A stretch of DNA of 43,326 nucleotides from an uncultured Thermotogae bacterium (GCA_913056255.1 CAJXLN010000014.1:1-43326), one strand, 5' to 3'; positions 27,413 to 36,855 are shown, counted from the first letter of the stretch. The notes: a model not told the origin generated them from the letters alone. Translations and numbers: made by a program.

Positions 27413-27931
27413 GTGGAAATGGATTTGAAGTCTTACATAAGGGATATATCTGACTTTCCAACCACAGGTATAATCTTCAAAGATATCACCCCTCTTCTGA
27501 GAAATCCAGAGACTTTTTCATTCGCAATCGATAAAATGTCTGAGATGGTTAGTGAATTCAAACCAGATATAGTTGTTGCCGCAGAAGCGCGTGGCTTTAT
27601 CTTTGCGTCTTCTGTGGCGTACAAGCTTGGTATTGGATTCGCTCCAATAAGAAAGCCCGGGAAGCTTCCTTATTTCACCGTTAGCGAGGAATATTATCTT
27701 GAGTACGCGAAAGAGAAAATAGAGATACATGTTGACGCTGTGGATCCAGATGAAAGAGTCGTCGTTATCGATGATATACTTGCCACAGGTGGTACAGCAT
27801 TGGCCATGGCACATTTAGTTGAAAAACTTGGCGGAATAGTTTCTGGAATGGTTTTTCTTGGGGAACTGAGCTTTTTGAAACCGAGAGAAAAATTGAGAGG
27901 TTATGAGGTTAGAAGTGTCATAACTTATTGA
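27413..27931 (+). CDS. apt: Adenine phosphoribosyltransferase
   Basis: Salvages adenine with PRPP to AMP; 172 residues. The PRPP-binding loop VVVIDDILATGGT and the APRT segments GIIFKDITPLL and AEARGF are present. I take GTG at 27413, with AAGGAG 6 bases upstream, over the ATG at 27377, which would add 12 residues before the conserved N-terminus; ATG 27419 is also possible. It is followed by pgi after 17 bases. Adenosine-specific kinase at the other end of the window is a second purine-related gene. Confidence 0.93.
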   Translation: MEMDLKSYIRDISDFPTTGIIFKDITPLLRNPETFSFAIDKMSEMVSEFKPDIVVAAEARGFIFASSVAYKLGIGFAPIRKPGKLPYFTVSEEYYLEYAKEKIEIHVDAVDPDERVVVIDDILATGGTALAMAHLVEKLGGIVSGMVFLGELSFLKPREKLRGYEVRSVITY

Positions 27932-27948
27932 ATGGAGGACTGGAAAAG

Positions 27949-29319
27949 GTGAAATTTGATTTTACAAATGCCATTAGAGGCAACGTAGAAAATGGCATAT
28001 CCATTGAAAATATAAAATCCATCAGTGGAAAACTTCATGATTTTTTGGAGTCTTTTCGACAAAGTCCACCAGGATTTGTCAAAGTCTTGGACGGTTCATC
28101 TGAACGTGGCAAAGTGCTTGAATTCGCAGAAAAATTCAGGAAGTTTCAGAATTTCGTTGTTGTGGGAATTGGTGGTTCTGCTCTCGGTATTCAGGCTATA
28201 CAAGGAGCTCTCCTTTCTCTTCGATGGAATTCGTTAAGTAGCGAGGAACGCGATCAACATCCACGTCTTTTCGTTATGGATAACGTCGATCCGGAACATA
28301 TTGCTTCTATATTAGAAGAGATAGATCCATCTGAAACTGCATTCAACATCATAAGCAAGTCTGGCTCGACAGCGGAGACCATGGCTAATTACATGATTGT
28401 GAGAGGACTTCTCGAATCGCGTGGAATAGATCCGAAATCCCATCTTATTTTCACCACCGATCCCAATGAAGGGGTTTTGCGTAAAATCTCCATAGACGAG
28501 GAGATTTCAAGTCTTGAAATACCTCCGAGTGTGGGGGGGAGATTCAGCGTGCTGACCCCTGTGGGCCTTTTAAGTTCGGCCGTTACAGGTATAGATATTG
28601 AAGCTTTGGTTGATGGTGCTAAAGAGTCAATATCCTCTTTTCTTTCTCAAGATGACACGCTCAAAAACTCGGTACTCTTCAACGCGGCAATCCACTATCT
28701 TTATTCAAAGGCTGGTAAAAGAATATCTGTCATGATGCCTTACTCCAATGCACTTTACACACTTGCCGATTGGTATCGTCAGCTCTGGGCCGAATCCCTT
28801 GGTAAAGAAAGGACATTGACTGGAGAAGTGATAAATGCAGGTCAAACACCTATCAAAGCTTTGGGTACCATAGATCAGCATTCCCAAGTACAACTGTACA
28901 TGGAAGGTCCGAATGATAAGATCATCACATTTCTTAAAGTGAACAAATTCAGAAAGGAGATCGATATTCCGAAAGTCCACGAAGATCGAAAGGAACTTTC
29001 GTACCTTGCGGGAGCTGATATGTCAGAATTGATAAACACCGAACAAGAAGCCACTGCGCTTGCTCTCCTGGAAAAAGGAAAACCGAATTTAACCATAACT
29101 TTTGATGAAATAAACGCATTTGAAGTTGGAAGGTTCTTCGGTTATTACGAATCACTCGTAACGGCGATGGGATATCTTTATGGAATTAACCCTTTTGATC
29201 AACCTGGAGTTGAGCTTGGGAAACTCAATACCTACGCGCTTATGAAGAAAGATGGTTATGAGTCACAACGCAAACATATCGAGGAAGTAAAGGGAAAATT
29301 ACAACCCTTCATCATGTGA
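27949..29319 (+). CDS. pgi: Glucose-6-phosphate isomerase
   Basis: Interconverts glucose-6-phosphate and fructose-6-phosphate; 456 residues. GIGGSALG, SKSGSTAET (phosphate-binding), GGRFSVLTPVG and the C-terminal GVELGK and SQRKHIEE segments are family signatures. GTG at 27949, with GGAGG 10 bases upstream, is preferred over a TTG at 27928 that overlaps apt and has no site. rnfC follows after 14 bases, linking glycolysis to reductant disposal. Confidence 0.94.
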   Translation: MKFDFTNAIRGNVENGISIENIKSISGKLHDFLESFRQSPPGFVKVLDGSSERGKVLEFAEKFRKFQNFVVVGIGGSALGIQAIQGALLSLRWNSLSSEERDQHPRLFVMDNVDPEHIASILEEIDPSETAFNIISKSGSTAETMANYMIVRGLLESRGIDPKSHLIFTTDPNEGVLRKISIDEEISSLEIPPSVGGRFSVLTPVGLLSSAVTGIDIEALVDGAKESISSFLSQDDTLKNSVLFNAAIHYLYSKAGKRISVMMPYSNALYTLADWYRQLWAESLGKERTLTGEVINAGQTPIKALGTIDQHSQVQLYMEGPNDKIITFLKVNKFRKEIDIPKVHEDRKELSYLAGADMSELINTEQEATALALLEKGKPNLTITFDEINAFEVGRFFGYYESLVTAMGYLYGINPFDQPGVELGKLNTYALMKKDGYESQRKHIEEVKGKLQPFIM

Positions 29320-29333
29320 GGAGATGATCTGAT

Positions 29334-30638
29334 TTGGGCGTGTGGACCTTTAAAGGAGGCATTCATCCTCCAACCAGGAAATTTGCGAAAGACACCTCAA
29401 TTGAAAAAATGCCAATTCCACAGAAGGTGCGCCTTTTTTTGGCTCAAAACCTTGGTAAGCCACCAAAACCCACCGTAGAAGTTGGAGAAGAGGTTAAAAC
29501 CGGCCAGAAAATTGCCGAGGCAGATGGATTCGTCTCCGTTCCATTACATTCTCCAATAACGGGACGAATTGTAGAAATAAAAAAGCAGAAACATCCCGTA
29601 ACCTCTCGCCCTGCTGACGTGATTGTAATAGAAAAAACGGGTGATGATGACTGGAAAAAGCTCGAACCCGTGAAATCATACGATCAGTTCACAAAAGAGG
29701 AAATATTGAAGCGCGCACAAGATGCCGGACTCGTTGGAATGGGAGGCGCAACTTTTCCCACTCATGTGAAATTATCACCATCTAAAAAAGTTGATACATT
29801 GATACTCAATGGGGCAGAATGTGAACCGTATTTGACGATCGATGACAGAATGATGATGGAATTTCCAGAAGAGATAGTGAAAGGTGGACTTGCCTTTGCA
29901 AAGGCAACGGGAGTAAAAAAGATATTCATTGGGATAGAAGAGAACAAGCCATCGGCGATCGATAGCATGAAACGTGTTTGTAAACCGTTGGGAATAAGTG
30001 TGATCAAGTTGCCGACAAAGTATCCACAGGGCTCCGAAAAACATCTTATATACGCGATAACAAAGCGTATAGTTCCATCTGGTGGACTTCCAATGGACGT
30101 TGGAGTTGTAGTCCAAAATGTCTCGACTGCACGTGCCATGTACCGTGCACTTGAATTCGGAGAGCCCCTTATTGAAAGGGGAGTGACTGTTACCGGAGAG
30201 GGTGTTGAAAGCCCGAAGAACGTGATCGTTAGAGTTGGTACGCCGGTATCGGAGCTTCTCAATTTTGCAAAAATCAAAGACGAAACATCTCGTATTTTAT
30301 TAGGTGGGCCCATGATGGGAATCGCGATCGATACTCTCGATGTTGGAATTATGAAAGGTACGTCTGGCCTAACGGCTTTAACTGACAATATTGTGAAAAA
30401 AGGCACAGAATCGAATTGCATTGTATGTGGAATGTGTGTTAGAGCATGTCCAATGGGATTGGAACCTTATTTACTTTACAAGTTGTTCAAAAAAAAGAGG
30501 TTCAATGATATGAATGACAACCACTTAATGGATTGTATAGAATGCGGTTCATGTGCCTACGTTTGTCCATCCAATATAGAACACGTTAAAGCATTTAAGA
30601 CGGCGAAAAACGTGATAAGAGCTCTCAGGAGGCGATGA
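29334..30638 (+). CDS. rnfC: Rnf complex subunit RnfC
   Basis: Peripheral subunit of the ion-translocating ferredoxin:NAD+ oxidoreductase, which binds NAD(H) and FMN; 434 residues. It opens with TFKGGIHPP and has the GMGGATFPTHVK and NGAECEPYLT motifs, then two [4Fe-4S] motifs: C362, C365, C368, C372 and C401, C404, C407, C411. The start is TTG with AGGAG about 9 bases upstream. It is the first of six contiguous rnf genes. Confidence 0.95.
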   Translation: MGVWTFKGGIHPPTRKFAKDTSIEKMPIPQKVRLFLAQNLGKPPKPTVEVGEEVKTGQKIAEADGFVSVPLHSPITGRIVEIKKQKHPVTSRPADVIVIEKTGDDDWKKLEPVKSYDQFTKEEILKRAQDAGLVGMGGATFPTHVKLSPSKKVDTLILNGAECEPYLTIDDRMMMEFPEEIVKGGLAFAKATGVKKIFIGIEENKPSAIDSMKRVCKPLGISVIKLPTKYPQGSEKHLIYAITKRIVPSGGLPMDVGVVVQNVSTARAMYRALEFGEPLIERGVTVTGEGVESPKNVIVRVGTPVSELLNFAKIKDETSRILLGGPMMGIAIDTLDVGIMKGTSGLTALTDNIVKKGTESNCIVCGMCVRACPMGLEPYLLYKLFKKKRFNDMNDNHLMDCIECGSCAYVCPSNIEHVKAFKTAKNVIRALRRR

Positions 30639-30640
30639 AC

Positions 30641-31630
30641 ATGAAATTAACCCTTGCACCTGCTCCACACATACATTCTAATTTTTCTACCAGAAGAATA
30701 ATGATCGACGTCCTGATCGCCCTCATTCCCGCTGGTATCTTAGCAATTTTAATGTGGGGATGGTACATGCTCGTTCTTGAAATCGGATCTATTGTTCTGG
30801 CAGAATTCCTCGAATTCTTTATTATGCGTGTTTTTTTGAAAAAAAAGAATTTTCATCCTAATGGTTCTGCAGCTGTAACAGGTCTTCTTTTGGCATTCAA
30901 CGTCCCAGCAGGCATTCCATGGTGGATGCTTGTGGTTGGTATTCTCGTTGCAGTGATCGTTGGAAAAGAAGTCTATGGTGGAATAGGAAACAATCCTTTC
31001 AATCCAGCGCTTGTTGGTAGACTTTTCATGTACATATCATTTCCAGTTGCGATGACCACCTGGCCGAAGGTGGCATGGCTGAACTTCAGTCGTGCAGCTT
31101 TTAACCTCCAAACCACGGCAACTCCGTTGAATGTTTTGAAATTACATGGATCCACAGCAGCTCTACAGAAGTTTCACAATCTATCGTTGAATTCCTTTCT
31201 GGGAATCATTCCAGGTTCTGCCGGAGAAATGAGTGTTATCGCTCTCGTTGGAGGATTTCTTTACCTATGGTGGCGTGGCATAGTGTCTTACGAGATACCA
31301 ACAGCGTATATAGGAACGACTTTTATTCTTTCTGCGCTTTTTTGGATGTCAAATCCTTCGGCATACGTTGATCCGGTAACTGCGATAATGCTTGGCGGTG
31401 TGATGCTTGGAGCACTTTTCATGGCAACCGATCCAACTACAAGTCCCGTTACTGCTAAAGGAAAATGGATATTTGGAATAGGTTGTGGAATCATCACCGT
31501 CTTGATACGTTATATTGGCGCTTATCCTGAAGGTGTGAATTTTGCCATACTTTTGATGAACGCACTTACTCCTTTCATAAATCAGATCACCAAGCCAAAG
31601 GTTTTTGGGGTGGTGAGAAAAAATGGGTAA
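30641..31630 (+). CDS. rnfD: Rnf complex subunit RnfD
   Basis: Integral membrane flavoprotein of the ion-translocating core, 329 residues with many hydrophobic helices. The NPFNPALVGR motif and a TTATPL segment (expected covalent FMN threonine) are visible, as is MATDPTTSPVT near the end. ATG 30641 sits 8 bases after AGGAGG; the ATG at 30635 has a spacing of only 2. Its end overlaps rnfG by 8 bases. Confidence 0.94.
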   Translation: MKLTLAPAPHIHSNFSTRRIMIDVLIALIPAGILAILMWGWYMLVLEIGSIVLAEFLEFFIMRVFLKKKNFHPNGSAAVTGLLLAFNVPAGIPWWMLVVGILVAVIVGKEVYGGIGNNPFNPALVGRLFMYISFPVAMTTWPKVAWLNFSRAAFNLQTTATPLNVLKLHGSTAALQKFHNLSLNSFLGIIPGSAGEMSVIALVGGFLYLWWRGIVSYEIPTAYIGTTFILSALFWMSNPSAYVDPVTAIMLGGVMLGALFMATDPTTSPVTAKGKWIFGIGCGIITVLIRYIGAYPEGVNFAILLMNALTPFINQITKPKVFGVVRKNG

Positions 31631-32339
31631 GCACATCAAAATCGCATTGATCCTAACTTCTTTAATGATCGTAATCGGCGTCATTCTCGGGATGGCTTAT
31701 ATGTCTACGGAAAAGGCTATTGCAAAAGCTGATTTGAACGCCAAACTATCAGCGATAAAGTTCGTTCTTACCAATCCCAAAACCGGAAAGCTTCTTGTGA
31801 GTGAAGATCAAATTCCGACAACCCTTTCTGAACTTACTCAAAAAACATGGAAATCAAGTTCTTCCAAAATACTTTACAGTGATCCCAAATATCCGGGTTT
31901 TGTGCTCTCTCCCGTATACCAATTTTTGGGTAAAAATGGTGAGAAAATATACGTCATCACTGGCTTTGGATTGGGATTCGGTGGAAGGGTGAGTACGATC
32001 GCTGGTTTCGTACAGAAAAAGAATGGATTTTACGAAAATGCGATAGATGTCATCGATTACTCGAATGAAACTCCTGGCATGGGAGCTAAGATAAACGATC
32101 CTGATATAAGAAAACGTTTTTTCTCGATTCCAAATTCAGGTCTTGAAAAAGGATTAAAAGTGAATAAAGACGCCTTTCTTTTTCCTCTTCCCAAAGATTA
32201 CCTTTCTAAGCTCGGTCAATATAAGAAGAAAGGGATCGTCGTTACGAGTGATGTCATGACAGGTGCAACGATAACCCCACGTGCGGTTGTTAACAGTCTT
32301 AACGCCATGTACGACTTTCTTGAAAAGGAGGCGAAATGA
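31623..32339 (+). CDS. rnfG: Rnf complex subunit RnfG
   Basis: Single-span membrane protein facing outward, with a covalently bound FMN; 238 residues. One N-terminal helix (about 8-27) is followed by an FMN-binding domain whose attachment motif appears as TGATIT at about 216-221, and a GFGLGFGG segment. It overlaps rnfD by 8 bases and rnfE by 4, which suggests tight coupling. Confidence 0.93.
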   Translation: MGKHIKIALILTSLMIVIGVILGMAYMSTEKAIAKADLNAKLSAIKFVLTNPKTGKLLVSEDQIPTTLSELTQKTWKSSSSKILYSDPKYPGFVLSPVYQFLGKNGEKIYVITGFGLGFGGRVSTIAGFVQKKNGFYENAIDVIDYSNETPGMGAKINDPDIRKRFFSIPNSGLEKGLKVNKDAFLFPLPKDYLSKLGQYKKKGIVVTSDVMTGATITPRAVVNSLNAMYDFLEKEAK

Positions 32340-32971
32340 TGGCAGATAATAGGGGTAATTTATCTAATTTCGGAGTATTCACTGCGGGATTAATACAACA
32401 AAATCCAACATTTTCCCAAGTACTTGGTCTTTGTCCAACTCTTGCAACTTCGACAACAGCAAAAAATGCGCTTGGAATGGGACTTGCAACTTTTATCGTG
32501 CTCGTTGCTTCAAATTTATTCATATCCATGATTAGAAAACTGATACCTTCCGAAATAAGAATTCCAGCGTACATCTCCGTTATAGCTTCTTTTGTGACAG
32601 TTATCAATCTTTTCATGCATGGATATACTTATCAAATGTGGAAAACCCTGGGTCTTTACATACCATTGATAGTTGTCAATTGCATAATTATGGGACGTGC
32701 CGAGTCTTTTGCTTCCAAGAATGGGATGTTGAAGTCTCTTATCGATGGTCTTGGAATGGGGTTAGGGTTCATAGGTGCGATATTGCTTTTAGGAATAACA
32801 CGTGAACTGTTCAGTGCCGGTACGATTTTCGGATACACCATTTGGCCTAAAAGTTACGAAATCTTCGTTTTCGCCCTTCCGCCAGGCGCTTTTCTGGTTA
32901 TAGGATTTTACCTGGCACTTTTTCGTTATATTGGAGGCAGAAAAAAAGCAAAATCAATCAGAAAGGCTTAA
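32336..32971 (+). CDS. rnfE: Rnf complex subunit RnfE
   Basis: Six-helix membrane subunit, 211 residues. The conserved cysteines C33 (VLGLCPTLA) and C116 (IVVNCIIMG) are present; with the matching pair in RnfA they hold the intramembrane [2Fe-2S] cluster. AGGAGG is 4 bases before the first ATG and 7 before a second ATG at 32339, so the start may be one codon later. Confidence 0.94.
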   Translation: MMADNRGNLSNFGVFTAGLIQQNPTFSQVLGLCPTLATSTTAKNALGMGLATFIVLVASNLFISMIRKLIPSEIRIPAYISVIASFVTVINLFMHGYTYQMWKTLGLYIPLIVVNCIIMGRAESFASKNGMLKSLIDGLGMGLGFIGAILLLGITRELFSAGTIFGYTIWPKSYEIFVFALPPGAFLVIGFYLALFRYIGGRKKAKSIRKA

Positions 32972-32984
32972 GGAGGTGAGTTGA

Positions 32985-33569
32985 ATGGACTTTCCCAGGC
33001 TTTTGGCTTTAATGTTCATGGCAATGTTGGTAAACAATTTCTTGCTTACGAGATTTCTCGGACTTTGTCCTTTCTTCGGCGTTTCGAAAAAGATGGATAC
33101 GGCGGTTGGAATGTCCTTGGGAGTTGTTTTCGTAATGGTTATCGCTGGAATAATCACGTGGTTTTTGAATCTTCTTCTCATCGCCTGGCATATCGAATTT
33201 CTACAGATACTTGTTTTTATACTCGTCATCGCCGCTCTTGTTCAACTGATAGAACTGTTTTTAAAGAAGACGAATCCAACACTTTACAGTGCACTTGGAA
33301 TATACCTTCCTCTCATAACAACTAACTGTGCCATTCTTGGCCTTGTTCTCATAAATTCTGGAGCAAACTACACACTTATGGAAACACTCTTCAATTCTCT
33401 TGGATCGGCTTTAGGTTATGCACTTGCCCTGATTCTCTTCTCATCTTTAAGAGAAAAATTAGACATAAACGAACTCCCATCTTCTTTTGATGGGATGCCA
33501 GCAGCATTCATAACCGCTTTCATTTTGTCAATGAGTTTTGAGGCCTTCGTAGGAATGATAAAGGTGTGA
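32985..33569 (+). CDS. rnfA: Rnf complex subunit RnfA
   Basis: Six-helix membrane subunit paired with RnfE, 194 residues. C28 in FLGLCPFFG and C115 in ITTNCAILG are the cluster ligands. AGGAGGTG overlaps the rnfE stop region and is well spaced from the ATG. rnfB follows after 6 bases. Confidence 0.95.
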   Translation: MDFPRLLALMFMAMLVNNFLLTRFLGLCPFFGVSKKMDTAVGMSLGVVFVMVIAGIITWFLNLLLIAWHIEFLQILVFILVIAALVQLIELFLKKTNPTLYSALGIYLPLITTNCAILGLVLINSGANYTLMETLFNSLGSALGYALALILFSSLREKLDINELPSSFDGMPAAFITAFILSMSFEAFVGMIKV

Positions 33570-33575
33570 TGAAAA

Positions 33576-33857
33576 ATGCAGATTTTGATCTATACCGTTC
33601 TTCTTTTAGGTGTTATGGGTTTCGCAACTGGTTTAGGATTATCAATTGCTGCGAAAAAGTTTGAAGTTAAAGAGGATCCTCGTATTGAGGAAATCGTAAA
33701 AGTATTACCGGGTGCTAATTGTGGTATGTGTGGATATCCTGGATGTTCAGCTTACGCGCACGCTATAGTTGAAAAAGGCGCAGTGCATAACCTGTGTGTG
33801 CCAGGAAAAAAAGTTGGTGTGAGTGCTAAGATAGACGAAATTATGAAAGAAAAATAA
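33576..33857 (+). CDS. rnfB: RnfB, short form (first FeS domain only)
   Basis: 93 residues: an N-terminal membrane helix (about 3-25) and one [4Fe-4S] domain with C49, C52, C57 and C74 (ANCGMCGYPGC...CVPG). Usual RnfB proteins go on to ferredoxin-type domains that take electrons from soluble ferredoxin; here the reading frame ends in MKEK-stop and no further Cys motif follows in any frame before the next gene. The ending looks natural, not like a fresh frameshift. A stand-alone ferredoxin gene lies 1.4 kb downstream. Confidence 0.9.
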   Translation: MQILIYTVLLLGVMGFATGLGLSIAAKKFEVKEDPRIEEIVKVLPGANCGMCGYPGCSAYAHAIVEKGAVHNLCVPGKKVGVSAKIDEIMKEK

Positions 33858-33947
33858 TGTTAACCTCATTGTCCTTTGAATGATAACTATTTTAGTATTA
33901 TGATTTGTCATCATTTGTTGAGTTCTCATTGAAAGAGGTGAGATGGC

Positions 33948-35120
33948 ATGGAAGTCACGCCAATGGTACGCGAGTTTGCTAAGAACATGCGTACACCATT
34001 TGTCTTAATGGATTTGAAAATCGTTGAGAGGAACTACCGAAGGTTGAAGGATTCTATCCCAGGAGTGAGGATATTTTACGCCGTAAAGGCAAATTCTCAT
34101 ACACGCGTATTGGAAAAGCTCCGTGATCTTGGTTCTTCCTTCGATGTTGCGTCGCGTGGCGAGATAGAGAAGATCCTAAGTATAGGTGTTCCAGCTTCAA
34201 ATCTCAGTTTTGGAAACACCATCAAAAAGGAAGAAGAAATAAAGTTCGCAAGCGAGATGGGAGTGGATTTTTTTGCTGCCGATTCCGAGATGGAGCTCGA
34301 AAAGATCGCGAGAAATGCTCCAAACTCAAAAGTGTATTTTAGAATTTCTATGGGAGGAACGGACAGCGATTGGCCTCTTTCAAGAAAGTTTGGAACGAAC
34401 GTAGATCATATCAAAGAACTCGTGGTTTACGCAAAAGAACTTCGGCTCAATCCTGTAGGTGTTTCTTTCCATGTGGGGTCACAATGTTACGATAAGTACA
34501 GTTGGAAAGAAGCCCTTATGAAGGTGGCGGATATCTTTTGGTTTGCACGTCTTCAAGGAATAAGGATGAACATCATAAATCTTGGCGGAGGAATGCCGGT
34601 GAATTACGTTAGAGACATTCCAAGTGTTGAAGAAATAGGAGAAGTTATAAATGAAAGTATAGAAGAGTTCTTCAATTTCATGGAACGTCCAACGTTGTTC
34701 ATAGAACCGGGAAGATCGATGGTCGGAGACGCTGGCATACTCGTATCGCGAGTGATACTCAGATCGACAAAGGACATGAAAGATTGGGTATATTTAGACG
34801 CGGGAGTCTTCCATGGTTTAATGGAAACCATTGAAAATCTTAGATACACGCTTGTGGTTGATGGAAAAGAGCTAAGCCGTCGCAGATCCTTTACATTGGC
34901 AGGGCCAACGTGTGACAGTGTGGACATCATATACGACGATGGAGAACTTCCTGAGGATATAACACTTGGAGACATCGTTTACTTTCTGAATGCCGGTGCC
35001 TACACAGTGGATTACAACACCACGTTTAACGGAATAGAAGGCCCTTACGAGTGCTTTTTAGATGATTACATCTCTAAAGAAAAAGAGAAAATGCCTCAGG
35101 TTGCCAGTAACTTAGGATAG
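33948..35120 (+). CDS. PLP-dependent ornithine/lysine decarboxylase (alanine racemase fold)
   Basis: Group IV amino-acid decarboxylase, 390 residues, probably making putrescine or cadaverine for polyamines. The PLP lysine is K47 in FYAVKANSH, with HVGSQC, NLGGGMP and EPGRS motifs. The substrate-side motif is GPTCDSVD with C322 and D323, the ornithine decarboxylase form; diaminopimelate decarboxylases usually have C-E there. Lysine versus ornithine preference cannot be read. GAGGTGAG precedes the ATG. It is separated from rnfB by 90 bases, so it may have its own promoter. Confidence 0.8.
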   Translation: MEVTPMVREFAKNMRTPFVLMDLKIVERNYRRLKDSIPGVRIFYAVKANSHTRVLEKLRDLGSSFDVASRGEIEKILSIGVPASNLSFGNTIKKEEEIKFASEMGVDFFAADSEMELEKIARNAPNSKVYFRISMGGTDSDWPLSRKFGTNVDHIKELVVYAKELRLNPVGVSFHVGSQCYDKYSWKEALMKVADIFWFARLQGIRMNIINLGGGMPVNYVRDIPSVEEIGEVINESIEEFFNFMERPTLFIEPGRSMVGDAGILVSRVILRSTKDMKDWVYLDAGVFHGLMETIENLRYTLVVDGKELSRRRSFTLAGPTCDSVDIIYDDGELPEDITLGDIVYFLNAGAYTVDYNTTFNGIEGPYECFLDDYISKEKEKMPQVASNLG

Positions 35121-35166
35121 AAGCTCGAAAATTCAGGTATGCATCTGAAAACACGTCTTTAAAAAT

Positions 35167-35196
35167 TTGACATGAACAATCCAACTATAGTACAAT
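35167..35196 (+). promoter_or_regulatory. Ferredoxin gene promoter
   Basis: TTGACA (35167-35172), 18-base spacer, TACAAT (35191-35196). Transcription would start near 35203, giving a leader of about 95 bases. The whole 30-bp box is 26/30 identical to the minus-strand box at 40384-40413, including most of the spacer. Confidence 0.8.
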
Positions 35197-35202
35197 GTAC
35201 GC

Positions 35203-35480
<278 letters not shown>

Positions 35481-35489
35481 AGAAGAAAC

Positions 35490-35522
35490 AAAGGGATGGG
35501 AAATTCCATCCCTTTTGCTTTT
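35490..35522 (+). terminator. Rho-independent terminator of the ferredoxin gene
   Basis: AAAGGGATGG-gaaatt-CCATCCCTTT, a perfect 10-bp stem starting 9 bases after the stop codon and followed by a T-rich run (TTGCTTTT). Confidence 0.9.
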
Positions 35523-35779
35523 ACAAAGATAACTTTTTTGATGTGTCTGAGTGCTCCATCATATTTCTCCTGAAACAACATCAATCCTTTCCTCGTCTAT
35601 CAATAACGTTGAATAATATGATTCTTCAAACTTTGATGTGATCATTTCCCGCGTCTCCATTACTGTATTGGTCTTTGCCTGTAATTATCGATTACACAGC
35701 TTAAATGGTCTAAATCAGAATGTGTCTCCCATTCTTGACTCGTAAGATACGTTGAATCTGTTAAAAAGATGGTGAACGG

Positions 35780-35788
35780 TGTTATAAT
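35780..35788 (+). promoter_or_regulatory. Extended -10 promoter with no obvious gene
   Basis: TG-T-TATAAT, a perfect extended -10 element, with TTAAAA 16 bases upstream of the hexamer. The next recognised gene begins almost 290 bases later and has its own -10 box, so a small transcript may start here. Confidence 0.5.
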
Positions 35789-35961
35789 TAAACAACACCT
35801 AAGACAAGAAAATTTTCAGATGGAAATTACATGTAGAGTTTTACAACAATGTCAAAGGCAAAGTGGTTTGTATGCTCGCTGAACTTGATGAAGAGATTAT
35901 GAAAATACTATAAAAAGAGAATTCACTTTGATTTTACTACGAAGATAAATGAAAATTCATA

Positions 35962-36001
35962 CTCTGATACAGTTGTTTGTTCGAATCCAAAAAGATCAGA
36001 G
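35962..36001 (+). other. tRNA-like minihelix hairpin
   Basis: CTCTGAT and ATCAGAG form a perfect 7-bp outer stem; inside it TTTG/CAAA encloses a loop with TTCGAATC. This resembles an acceptor stem stacked on a T-arm, but no D-arm or anticodon arm is present, so it is not a tRNA gene. Confidence 0.3.
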
Positions 36002-36017
36002 CTTTAGTTTTATATAG

Positions 36018-36023
36018 TATAAT
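36018..36023 (+). promoter_or_regulatory. -10 box upstream of the diiron protein gene
   Basis: TATAAT 53 bases before the ATG; the region 17 bases upstream (ATCAGA) is a poor -35. A GGAGG ribosome-binding site precedes the ATG at normal spacing. Confidence 0.45.
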
Positions 36024-36076
36024 AACGATCGATGAACGTTGATTGCTCCTGAATTTATTAACAAGGAGGAACGTAG

Positions 36077-36844
36077 ATGGATACTGTAAAATCTCAGGTT
36101 CTTTACGATGATGGATCTCACAAGTTCATCTTCTTGGGTTGGGAAGAAAAAGAGGAGAAAGATGTCATTCAAACCAATCAGTACCTGATAATCGATGGAA
36201 ATGAGGGTCTTCTTCTCGATCCTGGAGGAGTCCACGTTTTCCCGAGGGTACTGGCAAACGTTTCCGAGCAGATAAACGTGAATCGTATCAAATACATATT
36301 TTTTACCCACCAAGATCCGGACGTATCTTCCGGCGTTTCGTTGTGGCTTTCATCAACATCGGCGAAGGTTTACATCTCCAATTTATGGGTAAGATTTCTT
36401 CCCCATTTCGGTGTTTATGACACCTCAAGGGTCACTCCTATACCGGATAAGGGGATGGATATAAAATTCGCTTCAGGAAACCGTGTTACAGCGATTCCTT
36501 CGCACTTCATGCATTCCATCGGAAATTTCACGCTCTACGATCCGACAGCGAAGATCCTTTTCAGTGGCGACATAGGAGCCGCAGCTTTTCCTGAGGGGAA
36601 AAGGTATCTTTTCGTGGAAAACTTTGAAGACCACAAGAAGTACATTGAAGGCTTCCACAAAAGATACATGATCTCAAACAAAGTGTGCAAAAAATGGGCT
36701 GAACGGATGAAAAAATACGATGTGAAGATCATAGCCCCTCAGCATGGCGCGATCTTCAGAGAAGATAAGGCAAAAGACTTTTTGAACTGGCTTTCCGAAT
36801 TGAAATGTGGAACTGACTTCATCGACGAAATTTGGGGCAAGTGA
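36077..36844 (+). CDS. Oxygen-binding diiron protein (ODP), flavodiiron/metallo-beta-lactamase fold
   Basis: 255 residues, the diiron half of a flavodiiron (FprA) protein without the flavodoxin domain. Metal ligands line up with known spacing: H78, D80 (in place of the usual Glu), D82, H146, D165 and H223. Such proteins bind O2 at a diiron site; in Treponema denticola an ODP works with a soluble chemoreceptor to sense oxygen and Fe(II). Here the next gene, 11 bases downstream, is exactly such a receptor. NO or O2 reductase activity would need a separate electron donor. Confidence 0.85.
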   Translation: MDTVKSQVLYDDGSHKFIFLGWEEKEEKDVIQTNQYLIIDGNEGLLLDPGGVHVFPRVLANVSEQINVNRIKYIFFTHQDPDVSSGVSLWLSSTSAKVYISNLWVRFLPHFGVYDTSRVTPIPDKGMDIKFASGNRVTAIPSHFMHSIGNFTLYDPTAKILFSGDIGAAAFPEGKRYLFVENFEDHKKYIEGFHKRYMISNKVCKKWAERMKKYDVKIIAPQHGAIFREDKAKDFLNWLSELKCGTDFIDEIWGK

Positions 36845-36855
36845 GGAGATTTCTA

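Larger units (their letters stand above)
35523..36017. other. Noncoding stretch between ferredoxin and the diiron-protein gene
   Basis: About 500 bases with no convincing gene. It holds an extended -10 promoter (35780-35788) with nothing annotated after it, a 36-codon stop-free stretch at 35803-35913 that reads like protein (GKVVCMLAELDEE) but lacks a start near its beginning, and a hairpin at 35962-36001 carrying a tRNA-like GTTCGAATCC T-loop motif. A small RNA or remnants of a lost gene are possible. Confidence 0.4.

Noticed and set aside
29762-30421. 219-codon minus-strand ORF opposite rnfC
   Set aside because: Low-complexity Ser/Thr/Pro-rich translation of the strand opposite a certain gene; no start signals.
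33948-35120. Diaminopimelate decarboxylase (lysA)
   Set aside because: The active-site motif is GPTCDSVD with Asp after Cys, the ornithine/lysine decarboxylase form, and no lysine-pathway gene is adjacent.
35849-35902. 17-codon ORF after the orphan promoter
   Set aside because: No ribosome-binding site before the ATG and no recognisable peptide; kept only as part of the gap description.
35961-36002. tRNA gene suggested by GTTCGAATCC
   Set aside because: Only a T-loop motif and an acceptor-like stem are present; the inner stem is just 4 bp and there is no anticodon or D-arm.
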